This document shows positions 18,737 through 28,459 of a stretch of 64,000 nucleotides of DNA, piece after piece. The notes below the pieces were generated by a model. The model saw only the letters and a program-made list of their open reading frames with translations. It searched no databases and was not told the origin of the DNA. The stretch comes from an uncultured Alphaproteobacteria bacterium. Lineage in GTDB: Bacteria > Pseudomonadota > Alphaproteobacteria > CAAGCB01 > CAG-977. Position numbers and translations under genes: made by a program. The DNA lies in contig CALXOZ010000006.1 of NCBI GenBank assembly GCA_944390195.1, forward strand, positions 56,064-120,063, read 5' to 3'. Within the stretch, counting starts at the first letter, position 1, and the number at the start of each line of letters is the position of its first letter.

Positions 18737-20269
18737 TCAAGAAAATTTCTTGATAAAATCATCTAAAAAATAACGTAAATCATCTTCCGCATCCGGAGTT
18801 AACGATTTTTCCTCGCGGATTGATTCTAAAACGGACGGCACATTTGCTTTCAATTGTTCTAACATCTGCGTTTCAAAACGTGAAATTTTATCGACTGGCA
18901 TATCATCCAAATACCCGCGTATGCCTGTAAATATGGAAACAACTTCCTCTTCCACAGCCATAGGATGATATTGTTTTTGTTTTAACAGTTCAGTCAAACG
19001 GGCTCCGCGATTCAACAATTTCTGTGTTGCCGGATCCAAATCCGATGCGAACTGAGCAAAAGAAGCCATTTCTCGATATTGTGCCAACTCCAACTTAATA
19101 GAGCCTGCCACCTGTTTCATTGCTTTAATTTGAGCCGCCGATCCTACACGAGAAACGGAAATCCCGACGTTTACTGCCGGACGGACACCTTGATAAAACA
19201 AACCGCTTTCCAAAAAAATCTGACCATCGGTAATGGAAATAACATTTGTCGGAATATAAGCGGAAACATCCCCCGCCTGAGTTTCAATGACAGGTAAGGC
19301 TGTTAATGATCCGGCTCCCAATTCATCATTCATTTTCGCCGCCCGTTCCAATAAACGTGAATGCAAATAGAACACATCTCCGGGATAAGCTTCACGTCCG
19401 GGGGGACGACGCAATAGCAAAGACATCTGACGATAAGCAACAGCGTGCTTGGATAAATCATCATAAAACACAACGGCATGCATTCCGTTATCACGGAAAT
19501 ATTCACCAATGGCACACCCTGTATATGGCGCGATAAACTGCAACGGAGCCGCTTCCGATGCCGTTGCTGCGACAACTACAGTATAATCCAACGCTCCATA
19601 TTGTTCCAATGTGTGCATCACCTGAGCAACAGTCGAACGTTTCTGACCAACCGCGACATAAATACAAAACATTTTTTCTTTATCGCTTTTGGCATGATCA
19701 TTCAATGTTTTTTGATTTATGATCGTATCCAAAATAATTGCCGTTTTTCCTGTTTGTCGATCGCCGATAATCAATTCGCGTTGCCCTCTGCCGATCGGGA
19801 TCAAAGAATCAATCGCTTTCAATCCTGTTTGCAAAGGCTCATGCACACTTTTACGGGTAATAATACCCGGCGCTTTAACATCAACTGCGCGATACTCTGC
19901 AGCGTTTATTTGCCCCTTTCCGTCTATCGGATTCCCCAAAGCGTCAACAACACGTCCCAACAGACTCATACCAACAGGAGCATTAACTATTTCACCAGTG
20001 CGTTTAACTGTTTCCCCTTCATGAATTTCCGAATCCTGTCCGAAGATAACAGCCCCGACGCTATCCAATTCCAAGTTTAACGCCATTCCTTTCAAACCGC
20101 TACTGAACTCAATTAATTCACCGGCTTTGACTTGATCCAGACCGCAAATTCTAGCAATACCATCACCAACGGATAAAACTCGCCCCACTTCCCTCATATC
20201 CGTTTGAACACCGAAGTTTTCGATCCGCTCTTTTAATAAAGATGATATTTCCGTTGCTTGAATATTCAT
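18737..20269 (-). CDS. atpA: F1 ATP synthase alpha subunit
   Basis: 510 residues, normal length. Non-catalytic nucleotide-binding subunit of F1. The P-loop [10 protein letters not shown] (about 170-179), the N-terminal [30 protein letters not shown] and the [22 protein letters not shown] signature are present. The start overlaps the stop of atpH by 4 bases and atpG follows 18 bases later. The last codons and the gap to atpG contain a 22-base segment that recurs exactly at 42408-42429. Confidence 0.97.
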   Translation of the reverse strand: MNIQATEISSLLKERIENFGVQTDMREVGRVLSVGDGIARICGLDQVKAGELIEFSSGLKGMALNLELDSVGAVIFGQDSEIHEGETVKRTGEIVNAPVGMSLLGRVVDALGNPIDGKGQINAAEYRAVDVKAPGIITRKSVHEPLQTGLKAIDSLIPIGRGQRELIIGDRQTGKTAIILDTIINQKTLNDHAKSDKEKMFCIYVAVGQKRSTVAQVMHTLEQYGALDYTVVVAATASEAAPLQFIAPYTGCAIGEYFRDNGMHAVVFYDDLSKHAVAYRQMSLLLRRPPGREAYPGDVFYLHSRLLERAAKMNDELGAGSLTALPVIETQAGDVSAYIPTNVISITDGQIFLESGLFYQGVRPAVNVGISVSRVGSAAQIKAMKQVAGSIKLELAQYREMASFAQFASDLDPATQKLLNRGARLTELLKQKQYHPMAVEEEVVSIFTGIRGYLDDMPVDKISRFETQMLEQLKANVPSVLESIREEKSLTPDAEDDLRYFLDDFIKKFS

Positions 20270-20826
20270 GCTACGACACCTTTCATAACAAGATTTAGTT
20301 TTTGTAATTTCGTCTTCACTGAAGCATCTGCCATTACCGATCCGACTTGGACAGTCAACCCTCCGATCAACGACGGATTTGTTTTTAAATTCAAACGAAT
20401 TTCTTTATTAAAGATTTTTTTTAAAACATCCGTCAAATGCTGGATCGTTTGTTCATTCAAAATTTGTGCAGATACAACGTCTACAGATAAAATGCCATTT
20501 TGTTCTTCATACAATTCCATAAAAGAAGAAGTTATCTGTTCCAGAAAACACATTCTGGAGTTTGAATTTAAAACAGCTAAGAAACGACACATTAAGTCGG
20601 ATAACTCCAACTTGTCCGACACTACGGAAATAATTGATTGACGTTGGTTTTCATTTAGCTGATGAGACGTTACAAGTAAATTAAATTCAGGACAATCCAA
20701 CATAATTTGCTTTAATTTATGTAATTCGTCTGCGATTTTATCTGTTTGATTATGCATCACGGCTTCTTGGTACAGAGCAAGGGCATATTTTTTTATCAGC
20801 TCTGATTGATTAACTTTACGTGCCAT
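20266..20826 (-). CDS. atpH: F1 ATP synthase delta subunit
   Basis: 186 residues. Delta (OSCP-type) links F1 to the peripheral stalk. The N-terminal helical domain starts [16 protein letters not shown] and the C-terminal strand region contains [28 protein letters not shown], the family signature. An ATG four codons upstream exists, but GGAAGG lies just before ATG 20826, which gives the usual MA-start. It is the first gene of the atpHAGDC operon; the F0 genes are not here, a usual arrangement in alphaproteobacteria. Confidence 0.92.
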   Translation of the reverse strand: MARKVNQSELIKKYALALYQEAVMHNQTDKIADELHKLKQIMLDCPEFNLLVTSHQLNENQRQSIISVVSDKLELSDLMCRFLAVLNSNSRMCFLEQITSSFMELYEEQNGILSVDVVSAQILNEQTIQHLTDVLKKIFNKEIRLNLKTNPSLIGGLTVQVGSVMADASVKTKLQKLNLVMKGVVA

Positions 20827-20866
20827 AATCCCTTCCATTAATAAATCACTTTCTCACAAACGTTCA

Positions 20867-20895
20867 TTTATAGCAATAAACAGTCTTATTTTCAA
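20867..20895 (-). promoter_or_regulatory. Sigma-70-type promoter of the ATP synthase operon
   Basis: On the minus strand TTGAAA (20890-20895) and TATAAA (20867-20872) are separated by 17 bases, about 40 bases before the atpH start. Confidence 0.6.
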
Positions 20896-20910
20896 ACATT
20901 ATATAAATAA

Positions 20911-20943
20911 AAAAAGGCCTTGCGGAAAACCACAAGGCCTTTT
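20911..20943 (-). terminator. Terminator at the end of the exported-protein operon
   Basis: Stem AAAGGCCTTG/CAAGGCCTTT with a T run on the minus strand, between the stop of the 649-residue protein gene and the atp promoter. It separates the secretion locus from the ATP synthase operon. Confidence 0.85.
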
Positions 20944-20958
20944 ATCAATTATTCAGAT

Positions 20959-22908
20959 TTATAAAACAGGGCAACCTACTGGAGGAACCGGAGCTAAATC
21001 TTCCGATTGATTTTCCAAGTTGTCTTTATACTTTTGATTTGCCGCCGCATCTGCAATGGCCGTCATTATCAAAGAATCAACTTCTGTAGCATTATCCCGT
21101 GTAATACCGATCAAGAATTCAGAATCTTTCTGTAAGGCGTTCATTGTTACAGTTTCTTCTTCCATCATTTGAGAAACGGACGGTAACAAGCTGCTTCCGA
21201 AAGAAGCGCGCAATTGTTCCATTTTCGCCCGAGCCGATGCAATTTTTTCGTTCTGCAATTCTTCCATTTTTTGCAACGCCAAATTATAGTCGGCTTCATT
21301 AGCAAGATCAAATGTATCCGGATTTGGAACCGTGTAACCAGCTTTAGCCAAAACAGATTTAATATTCTCGTTCATTTCTTTGATTGAAGCGACCGCTCTG
21401 TCTTTAATCGGTTCTTGTTCTTCTCTTGCAGCCACAAGTGCTAAATAAGAACTGATTCTGTTGGTCATCAAAGGAATGGGGATTCTTGGAGTACCATCTG
21501 CATTATTTTTAATTTCGCCGGTTTCCGCATTATAGTCTTCCGGACGATAGCGGATAGAGTTCCCATACCGTTCTACCAAATTGGACAACTCACCGTTCGG
21601 AGCAAAGTTATCAATTGATTGCGTAGCCTTATACCATGGATCCGGCAATTCTGAAGCCATTTCAGGAATTTGCTTTTCAACATTCATGATATAGACAACT
21701 TCACGCCATGGCGGTAACGGTCTTTGCGGCAAATACGGAGCCTTCATACTGGGTTCTTCCGTCCCCGGTGCAACAAATCCCAATTTTACTGCATATGTAT
21801 GATACAACCGTAATTGTTCTATGTACTTTTTATGTTTTTGATAGAACGAACCTTTATTCATACGAGTACACTGGTTTTTATAACCATTTGTTGATCCGCA
21901 CCATTTTTCATCAACACTCGCCCCAACTGAGGGATAACGTCCTGAGGAAACAGTTACATCAGGCACTTCACCATTATAATTGTCTTCAGGTAAGTAAGAG
22001 TCATTTGCTGTCATTTTTGGACGGACAGGGAACAGCTCCCTCACTGAATCCGGAACAACTTCAACATTAGGATTTTCCGGAGTCGCAACCAAGTCCAAGT
22101 AATACTTATATGGTTGTTCTATTTTATCATAGAAATCATCCAAGTATACATCATAAATATGCTTTTGGTCTACCCATGGAGAGAACGGTTTTACAAAATT
22201 CCCCCATTTCTTCGGATATTTATAAACATCAGTTAAAACAGAATAACCGACATCCCAACGAACCTTGCCATAAGCAGAAGCTTCGTTCATATCCATATCC
22301 GTCGTAGCACTTTCTGCAGCGGCAGTTCCTGAAGAAACCATGGCTTGAGCCTGAGCCGTAGATGTATTTTCATCAATAGATGAATATGCAGAATCGGAAG
22401 CAGTCGTCGTTGTTGAAGAATCCTCTGACGAATCGCCCGCATCAATTTTAGCTTCCAGCTCTTTCAATTGAGCTGAAGATTTCGCATCGCTTAAAGAATC
22501 TGAAGCTTCTGCCAGCAAAGTTTCCGCGCTGTCTTCCGCCCAAGCAGATACTTTTTTCCAAACATTGAAACCATCAGAAAAATGTTCATTCAGCTGAGAA
22601 ACGTTACAATCTATGTTTTGCGCCAAACGACGTTCAATTTCGTTATACTTTTCAATGCTTGCTTTATATTCTTCAAGTTGTTGTTTATCCGAAAGCAAAG
22701 TTGATGCCGTTTGATGCAAATCCATTGCAATATTCACATCATCTTTGACTTCGCCCAATTTAGGATACTGTTTGAAATTTGTATTTACAGGAACATCTTT
22801 TACGGCTGGCTTTTTGAAATCTGCCTGCGCCAAATCTCCAGAAAAGACGAAGAACCCTGTAGACAGCATCGTCAATGTCATAAGTGTTTTTTTAACAGAA
22901 TTTTTCAT
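20959..22908 (-). CDS. Large exported protein of unknown function in the T4SS-like operon
   Basis: 649 residues with signal peptide (SVKKTLMTLTMLSTGFFVFSG). Helical coiled-coil-like segments (about 50-100 and 530-610), a Ser/Thr/Ala low-complexity linker (about 155-205) and a Tyr/Pro-rich middle with a Cys pair (WCGSTNGYKNQC) can be seen. No named family is recognised. It is the last of five exported-protein genes downstream of the VirB2/3/4-like genes, with a strong AGGAG site and a terminator behind it. Candidate roles are a periplasmic or surface component of the same machine; gene order would also fit a TraU/TraN-like position, but I cannot see their conserved Cys patterns. Confidence 0.75.
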   Translation of the reverse strand: MKNSVKKTLMTLTMLSTGFFVFSGDLAQADFKKPAVKDVPVNTNFKQYPKLGEVKDDVNIAMDLHQTASTLLSDKQQLEEYKASIEKYNEIERRLAQNIDCNVSQLNEHFSDGFNVWKKVSAWAEDSAETLLAEASDSLSDAKSSAQLKELEAKIDAGDSSEDSSTTTTASDSAYSSIDENTSTAQAQAMVSSGTAAAESATTDMDMNEASAYGKVRWDVGYSVLTDVYKYPKKWGNFVKPFSPWVDQKHIYDVYLDDFYDKIEQPYKYYLDLVATPENPNVEVVPDSVRELFPVRPKMTANDSYLPEDNYNGEVPDVTVSSGRYPSVGASVDEKWCGSTNGYKNQCTRMNKGSFYQKHKKYIEQLRLYHTYAVKLGFVAPGTEEPSMKAPYLPQRPLPPWREVVYIMNVEKQIPEMASELPDPWYKATQSIDNFAPNGELSNLVERYGNSIRYRPEDYNAETGEIKNNADGTPRIPIPLMTNRISSYLALVAAREEQEPIKDRAVASIKEMNENIKSVLAKAGYTVPNPDTFDLANEADYNLALQKMEELQNEKIASARAKMEQLRASFGSSLLPSVSQMMEEETVTMNALQKDSEFLIGITRDNATEVDSLIMTAIADAAANQKYKDNLENQSEDLAPVPPVGCPVL

Positions 22909-22937
22909 GTTTTTCTCCTATCTTTACTACAGTTCGA

Positions 22938-23711
22938 CTACATAGCCCCAAAAATAGGCTGATCTAGAACATAGCCGCCGCCTAACTGAGATGCGGTATC
23001 CATTTGCAGCTCGGCTGCAAGTAATTGATTATAAACAATCATCAATTGGTATTCCATCAAGTGAGCTGCATAATTCGCACGCTGTGCTTTATTTAAGTCA
23101 TCAGCACTTTCTATTTGCTTTTGAATATCCTCTGCAGCAGTCATCAGTTCTTCCAATCTGTTTTTCATGAATTCAGTATATCCCATGATTTCGATCACGT
23201 TATTATACTTGAACTGCCCCTGATAGTATTTCATCAATTGATCATCATAGGCTGTAAATTGAGATTTTTCATCATCCCAGCCCGGGCGTAAAAATATCAC
23301 TTCTACAGCTTTGGCAACTTCTAAAGGATCTTCACCATCCATTTGCGGGAAAGCCTCTAAAGAAGCCAACTCTTCATTTTCAGATTTTGTTCCCCCTTCA
23401 AAGCTCGGCATTTCCAATTTAATGTCAGCCAAAGAAGGAAGTTGTCCGGAACGAAGTTTCTCCAGAGCATTATCCGCTATTTCTTTTAATTTAGCTTGCC
23501 CTTCTTTCAACAAAGCGGCAGGTACATGAGGAATAATCGCTGGGACTGACGTAAAGTCAAACACCGGCATTCCTGGAGTCGCTTTCAAAATCATTTTGAA
23601 CAAGCAAATCGGATTGACAGGCATACAACCAGCGTACACCGGAGAGGAAGAAAAAACAAAAACCAATCCGACCGCTAAAAAGAATTTTTTTATTTTATTC
23701 AAAGTCAACAT
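22938..23711 (-). CDS. Exported protein of unknown function
   Basis: 257 residues from ATG 23711, chosen because AGGA lies 8 bases upstream and the signal peptide (KFFLAVGLVFVFSSSPVYAG) follows at once; longer in-frame starts lack ribosome binding sites. The mature N-terminus carries two Cys (GCMPVNPICLF), which could pair. The rest is a helical region with LKEIADNALEKLRSG and a C-terminal helix pair around YAAHLMEYQLMIVYNQLLAAELQ. That C-terminal pattern resembles the VirB5/TrbJ group only loosely. Start overlaps the end of the upstream gene by 17 bases. Confidence 0.7.
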   Translation of the reverse strand: MLTLNKIKKFFLAVGLVFVFSSSPVYAGCMPVNPICLFKMILKATPGMPVFDFTSVPAIIPHVPAALLKEGQAKLKEIADNALEKLRSGQLPSLADIKLEMPSFEGGTKSENEELASLEAFPQMDGEDPLEVAKAVEVIFLRPGWDDEKSQFTAYDDQLMKYYQGQFKYNNVIEIMGYTEFMKNRLEELMTAAEDIQKQIESADDLNKAQRANYAAHLMEYQLMIVYNQLLAAELQMDTASQLGGGYVLDQPIFGAM

Positions 23712-24483
23712 CGATTTCATCCTTTTCTTCAACAGAAAATTCACCCAAACCCATCTTCAACCCTTTAATCGGTTTCGGTTTTTTATAACCGTCAGATGGC
23801 AGTTCTCCCAGTCGGGTCGCTGTATCGCTTTTCAAGCTTGCCAACTTCAACGCTATTTGATTCAAACGTTCATAATTCCCGTTCATAATCATCATTGTAT
23901 TTGCATTAATCGCATCCTGTAGCGTCTCTGCATTTTTCATTGCCTCATCAGCTTTTTTAAAGCGCTCTTCAGATTGTTTCGGAGCATTCACCGCCATATA
24001 AAAAGAAGTAGATATCAATTCCTCTGACGCCTGACGTTGATATTCTTTTCTGGCTTTCAAAGTTTCGTTACGTTCTTCCATTGAATACTCTTTATTCTTT
24101 GGCGCGAACATTGTATCTTCAGCCTTTTTAGAAGCGTTAGTCGCCCCATTATCACCTTCGGCAGCCTTAGACATATCATTAGATATGCCATTAGTCACCG
24201 TACTAAACGCACCGGACATTAATGCTCCGGCAGCCTGCTGACCAATTGCCTTAAGGTCTCCGGAAAGAGCGGCCTGACCAACTGCCTGAATTTGAGCCAT
24301 CGTCGTTTTTACCTGATTTACACGACTTAACACTTGAGGCACCGGCTGGAAACGTCCAACCAGATTGGTAACCAACGAAGCCAACTTTGCGACATCAAAT
24401 GTCGGCCACCCTTGGGCTTTTACTTCGGAAGCCGGCATCAAAAAAGATACCGCCAAAACACTTGTCAATAATATCTTCTTCAT
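23695..24483 (-). CDS. Exported VirB5/TrbJ-like helical protein
   Basis: 262 residues, signal peptide (KKILLTSVLAVSFLMPASEVKAQ), then an all-helical protein with VLSRVNQVKTTMAQIQAVGQAALSGDLKAIG and a central ARKEYQRQASEELISTSFYMAVNAP segment. The pattern of a secreted helical protein with a long hairpin fits minor pilus-tip proteins of the VirB5/TrbJ type in type IV secretion. The assignment rests on architecture and on the position after VirB4, not on a decisive motif. AGGAGG precedes the ATG. Confidence 0.6.
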   Translation of the reverse strand: MKKILLTSVLAVSFLMPASEVKAQGWPTFDVAKLASLVTNLVGRFQPVPQVLSRVNQVKTTMAQIQAVGQAALSGDLKAIGQQAAGALMSGAFSTVTNGISNDMSKAAEGDNGATNASKKAEDTMFAPKNKEYSMEERNETLKARKEYQRQASEELISTSFYMAVNAPKQSEERFKKADEAMKNAETLQDAINANTMMIMNGNYERLNQIALKLASLKSDTATRLGELPSDGYKKPKPIKGLKMGLGEFSVEEKDEIDVDFE

Positions 24484-24494
24484 GCTCTTTCCTC

Positions 24495-25178
24495 CTACTT
24501 CGTATTCGCCTCAGGTCCAGCTGTAGCTATATTACTGATCCCGTCAATTTGTGCCTTTGTTGATGTCAACAGTTGCTGATAGTTTGTCTGTTCCAATTTC
24601 AACAATGCAATTTTATTGATTTCATTTTGCAAATCCGTTTCCGCTTCTTTACTTTCTGCATCTTGGCGCAACTGTTCTATTGTTGCGATATCTTTATCCA
24701 ACTGCTTGCGCATTGACACCGCTTTACCATAACCTGTCGCCAAAGAAGTATATTTAAAATCCAGCACTTTCTTTTTAACCGCATCCACTTCAGAAAAAGA
24801 AGGATTTTCGCCTTTGACAAAAAGGTTTTCTTCCATCCAATCTATCGCTGCATCAGGATCATCAGCCTTACTATCCAGACCTTCCGGCAATAACAACAAC
24901 GACTGTTTTGTTCCACCTTTTTCAGAATTACGATCAAAAATACCGCCGGCAGCGTTTTTCAGCATACTTTTCCAATCTCCAGCCCCACCTAAGTTCTGCA
25001 ACATCGTTTCAATATTCATGCTTGACTGGACTTGTTTTAAACCAGAACGAATTTCAGACAACTGATCCAAGATGGCTTGAATTTTCATAGCGACATCCAT
25101 CGTTGTCTGAGCTCTCGCCGGTAACGGAGACGCCAACACCGCAAAAACGGACATAACAAGTGTGCATTTACGTAACAT
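24495..25178 (-). CDS. Exported VirB5/TrbJ-like helical protein
   Basis: 227 residues from ATG 25178 (GGAG 8 bases upstream); a longer frame to 25205 has no ribosome binding site. Signal peptide CTLVMSVFAVLASPLPARAQ, then TTMDVAMKIQAILDQLSEIRSGLKQVQSSM, a helical opening like VirB5/TrbJ proteins, and a C-terminal coiled coil (IATIEQLRQDAESKEAETDLQNEINKIALLKLEQTNYQQLLTS spans about 160-205). Likely a minor pilus or tip component. It sits 32 bases after the gene for the 226-residue protein and 11 bases before the next one. Confidence 0.6.
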   Translation of the reverse strand: MLRKCTLVMSVFAVLASPLPARAQTTMDVAMKIQAILDQLSEIRSGLKQVQSSMNIETMLQNLGGAGDWKSMLKNAAGGIFDRNSEKGGTKQSLLLLPEGLDSKADDPDAAIDWMEENLFVKGENPSFSEVDAVKKKVLDFKYTSLATGYGKAVSMRKQLDKDIATIEQLRQDAESKEAETDLQNEINKIALLKLEQTNYQQLLTSTKAQIDGISNIATAGPEANTK

Positions 25179-25210
25179 TTTTTTTCTCCATCTTGAAAAA
25201 GTCATTACGA

Positions 25211-25891
25211 CTAATTACACATAGACCCGATTGCTGAAGACGCCAATCGATTCGCTTCCATCATTGTTGAAGAGGCCGTTTGTTGATACATAACTTTCAA
25301 AGTCGCCGTATTTGCTCCAATCAACTGCATCTGATCGTCTGAAGCACTCGACGCCTCTTGAGCCTTCTTCATATCTTCGCCAGACGAAAGATTCTGCTGT
25401 AAAGCAAACGAATTAGCCAATCCAGACATTGACAATTCTTTTGCCATACTTTCACGAGCTTCCCAACAAACACTCCGTTTCTCAGGATCAATTCCACCTT
25501 CACCACGTCCGGATTCACCCAATTTCTCGACTGTATTCGCAACTTGTTCCGGATCGCTCATCACATCTTCGGAAAAACCGGCCTTTGACATTTCCTGAGG
25601 AATTTCAAATCCCTTCATCGCTGCGCTTAAAACCGATTTCGCTTGCCCCATGGCAAAACTTTTCAAAGCATCCATACTCAACTTATCGCCCATAGCTTTC
25701 GCTTGTTCGATACCGTTCGTAATTTGATCTTTAACTTTCTTCAATTCATCAATATGTTTTGTCAATTGATCAATTTGCGTGGCCAACTCGGCACCAATCG
25801 TAGGAATCGGTATAGCATGCGCCGTTTCACTGCGCAAAACAAAAGAAACCGCCACCAGGCCAAGCAATGCTGATTTCTTTAAATATGTCAT
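25211..25891 (-). CDS. Exported VirB5/TrbJ-like helical protein
   Basis: 226 residues with signal peptide ending TAHA-IP, then an opening GAELATQIDQLTKHIDELKKVKDQITNGIEQ that closely fits the start of TrbJ/VirB5-type proteins, and a C-terminal helical hairpin around ANTATLKVMYQQTASSTMMEANRL. Two Cys (SVCWEA and the C-terminal SMCN) may form a disulfide, an arrangement reported for some such proteins. It is first in the five-gene exported-protein operon and has its own promoter and an AGGAGG ribosome binding site. Confidence 0.65.
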   Translation of the reverse strand: MTYLKKSALLGLVAVSFVLRSETAHAIPIPTIGAELATQIDQLTKHIDELKKVKDQITNGIEQAKAMGDKLSMDALKSFAMGQAKSVLSAAMKGFEIPQEMSKAGFSEDVMSDPEQVANTVEKLGESGRGEGGIDPEKRSVCWEARESMAKELSMSGLANSFALQQNLSSGEDMKKAQEASSASDDQMQLIGANTATLKVMYQQTASSTMMEANRLASSAIGSMCN

Positions 25892-25911
25892 AGAAGCCTC
25901 CTATCATTTAA

Positions 25912-25925
25912 GCTATGCGCATAGC
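25912..25925. promoter_or_regulatory. Perfect 14-bp palindrome, possible operator
   Basis: GCTATGCGCATAGC is a perfect inverted repeat about 10 bases downstream of a good -10 box and 20 bases before the ATG at 25891. The position suits a repressor operator or a 5' leader hairpin. Confidence 0.45.
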
Positions 25926-25935
25926 ATCCTTACTA

Positions 25936-25964
25936 ATTATAGTTTAATCACACAATTATGGCAA
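25936..25964 (-). promoter_or_regulatory. Sigma-70-type promoter of the exported-protein operon
   Basis: On the minus strand TTGCCA (25959-25964), a 17-base spacer and a perfect TATAAT (25936-25941) precede the 226-residue protein gene. It follows the virB4 terminator, so the five downstream genes form their own unit. Confidence 0.7.
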
Positions 25965-25994
25965 AACAATGGTTTTTGTTGAGGCAATTATGAC

Positions 25995-26033
25995 AAAAAA
26001 GAGACAGAATCGGACAAAACGCCGATTCTGTCT
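25995..26033 (-). terminator. Terminator after the VirB4-like gene
   Basis: A 12-bp perfect stem, AGACAGAATCGG with CCGATTCTGTCT, is followed on the minus strand by a T run (six A on the plus strand at 25995-26000). Confidence 0.85.
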
Positions 26034-26035
26034 TT

Positions 26036-28459
26036 TTAAGCAACTTCCAAATATTTTTCCACAAAGCCTTCCGAACCATATTCTTTTATTAATTGCTCTG
26101 CCAACAAAACATGTTTACGTCCTGAAGAATACAATTTTACAAATGGTCCCAACCCGCTTAAATTCACATCCAAAATGACAGATTCTCCCATAGATGGACG
26201 TGTTACCAATATTGCATATTTCAATTCCTTAAAGGCACGACCAAAAATAAAATCACGTTCATGCGGCGTCAAACGCCAATTTTCGTAATCTTCTTCCATT
26301 CCTTGAGGATTGCGGAAAAAAATCACAGTCTGACATTGTCCACGAATAACTTCACCCATTCCTAATGAGTCCACAATATTAGGCTGTTGGAAAGCACATA
26401 AGTAAGCTTGACGTTTTTTACGGCCTTCTTGCAAACCGATCACAAATTGATCTCGGAACATCGGATGTTTCAGCATCGGAGCCGTTTCGTCAATCATTAT
26501 CAAACTTGGATCACCTGTTTCTCCCGACACGCTGTGAATACGTTGCATAATATAACTAATAACAGCAGGAGCCAACACCTCGTCTTCAAATATATGAGTA
26601 AAATCGAATGCTATAAAACGAGACGTCATATCCAAAGTATCGTTCGGAGAATTAAAAATTAATCCATATTGTTGATCATTAACCCAACGGAATAACTCCC
26701 GACGCATTGCACCGGTCGGAGAAAAGCAACTCTTATGCAAATTTTTCAATGTTCTTTCTTCCGGACGTAAATATTCAAAAGCTGTCGTGACTGCCCGTGC
26801 AATCTCCCTTTCTGAGACAGCATCATCTACCATTGTTATAGCTTTTAACCACCGGCGCAAAAACGCTCTGTTTTCAGGAGTATCTTTACATGAGAACGGA
26901 TTCATTGACGTCGAATCCTTATCCCCGTCAAAATTTATATAAGCTCCTTGTATCGCACGACAGAAAACTTCAACACCCCGATGGCGGTCAAAGAAGTAAA
27001 CACGCAAATCGCGATGACGCATCGCTTGACCGGCCAAGAAGGAAAGCAACGTCGTTTTACCTTGTCCCGTAGAACCAAGCAAAATACAGTGAGCCACAGC
27101 ATTAGCTGCCGCTGTTACATGGAATTGCCAACGATAGGCAGTACCGCTGATTGTCTTAAAAATTGTAATCGGACCCGGTCCCCAGTCGCTGTTCTGATTT
27201 CCTTCCGGAGCTTTTTCCAAATTTATCGCAGTCGCAACAGCTCTAGATAAAAATGTATATGTGCGAGGATAAATATCATAAGTCGGAAACTGAGCGAAAA
27301 ATGATGCTTGCGCCACCCATCCTTCACGTACCGGCGTAACACCATATAACCGGCACAAACGTTCTATTTCCATTTGACCGAAATCGACTTCATCCTTAGT
27401 CAAGCCGAATACGAATAATGTCAATGAATAATGACACAACGTTTGAGTGTTACTGTCAGACGAATCCACCGTTTCAATTGCTTCGTCATATTGGTCGATT
27501 GTCGAACCTGAAAAAGTCGTAACCCTTGCCATACGTTTTTGTTGCATCAACAACGCCAAAGCTTTTACTTTTGGAATCGGCATAATTGTATGCAACATCG
27601 TTACTTCAACATTAATCGATAGCAGATCCGAAATCATTTGTTCATCCATATAATCCCCCGGACTACGGATTCCCATAACAATCCCGAACAACTCGACTTC
27701 CCCTTTAAAGAAACGAATTAACCCCTCGTCACCTGTAAAATGGACATAGTCTGCCGTTAGCATCGACTTTAATTCAGCCCCTTCCAAAGAACCAATTCGA
27801 GGACGAGGCATCGTAATAGGACTACACAAACGAGCGAAAAAAGTAAAAGGGCTTAATTCCAGATCACTTTCCTTCGTTTCAAACAACTGGGTGGGTTCAT
27901 AAACATCGAGAATCGCAGTTAAAGCTTGAGCAGCTTGGGCAAGATCTCTGGCATGATTCTTATGTTCGCGTACAGACAGTATAATATAATGTTTATTTCT
28001 AAACACTCTGCTCAGATTATCCAACCATTGCTCTGCAATAGCCCTCAATATCGGGTTTTCATGTCGCACCTCATCACCTAAAGGTATCATTTCCCGAATA
28101 GTTACGACTCGAATTGTAACATTTAACTCCGCCATAGCATCGATAAAACTTCTTCGCGTATCCATCATGCTATACCGGAATTCTGGCTGAATCATCGCGA
28201 CATCCGCCCCTTTAATCGCAAAGACGCGAACTAAAGAACCATCATGACATTCTATTGTCGTTCCATCGTCCTTCAAACGTTCAAACGGCAAAAAGTCGCT
28301 TACCTGTGTTTCCCGAGGCTTTGGCAAAATCAGCTCGCCCAATTTCGTTGCCAACAATCCCGCAAAAGCTGCAGCAGAAACAATCCCCAGAATACTGACG
28401 AAGACTTCACCAGTTCCAAGGCTTTGAATAAAAATGGAAAAAATACTTTCAGGGGGCAA
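26036..28459 (-). CDS. VirB4-family T4SS ATPase with N-terminal membrane segment
   Basis: About 807 residues. VirB4 ATPases energise pilus assembly and substrate transfer at the inner membrane. The C-terminal P-loop domain has Walker A LLGSTGQGKTTLLSF (about residue 462), Walker B SLIMIDETAPML (about 653) and further family patterns (DRHRGVEVF, QGRKKRQAYLCAFQQP). The N-terminal half has the VirB4-type mixed domain. A hydrophobic segment at about residues 5-40 is unusual for short VirB4 proteins. TTG 28459 is proposed as the start: AAAGGA lies 7 bases upstream, it overlaps the virB3 stop by 11 bases, and the longer frame to ATG 28579 would run through virB3 with Cys/Trp-rich non-family sequence. 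Confidence 0.85.
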   Translation of the reverse strand: MPPESIFSIFIQSLGTGEVFVSILGIVSAAAFAGLLATKLGELILPKPRETQVSDFLPFERLKDDGTTIECHDGSLVRVFAIKGADVAMIQPEFRYSMMDTRRSFIDAMAELNVTIRVVTIREMIPLGDEVRHENPILRAIAEQWLDNLSRVFRNKHYIILSVREHKNHARDLAQAAQALTAILDVYEPTQLFETKESDLELSPFTFFARLCSPITMPRPRIGSLEGAELKSMLTADYVHFTGDEGLIRFFKGEVELFGIVMGIRSPGDYMDEQMISDLLSINVEVTMLHTIMPIPKVKALALLMQQKRMARVTTFSGSTIDQYDEAIETVDSSDSNTQTLCHYSLTLFVFGLTKDEVDFGQMEIERLCRLYGVTPVREGWVAQASFFAQFPTYDIYPRTYTFLSRAVATAINLEKAPEGNQNSDWGPGPITIFKTISGTAYRWQFHVTAAANAVAHCILLGSTGQGKTTLLSFLAGQAMRHRDLRVYFFDRHRGVEVFCRAIQGAYINFDGDKDSTSMNPFSCKDTPENRAFLRRWLKAITMVDDAVSEREIARAVTTAFEYLRPEERTLKNLHKSCFSPTGAMRRELFRWVNDQQYGLIFNSPNDTLDMTSRFIAFDFTHIFEDEVLAPAVISYIMQRIHSVSGETGDPSLIMIDETAPMLKHPMFRDQFVIGLQEGRKKRQAYLCAFQQPNIVDSLGMGEVIRGQCQTVIFFRNPQGMEEDYENWRLTPHERDFIFGRAFKELKYAILVTRPSMGESVILDVNLSGLGPFVKLYSSGRKHVLLAEQLIKEYGSEGFVEKYLEVA

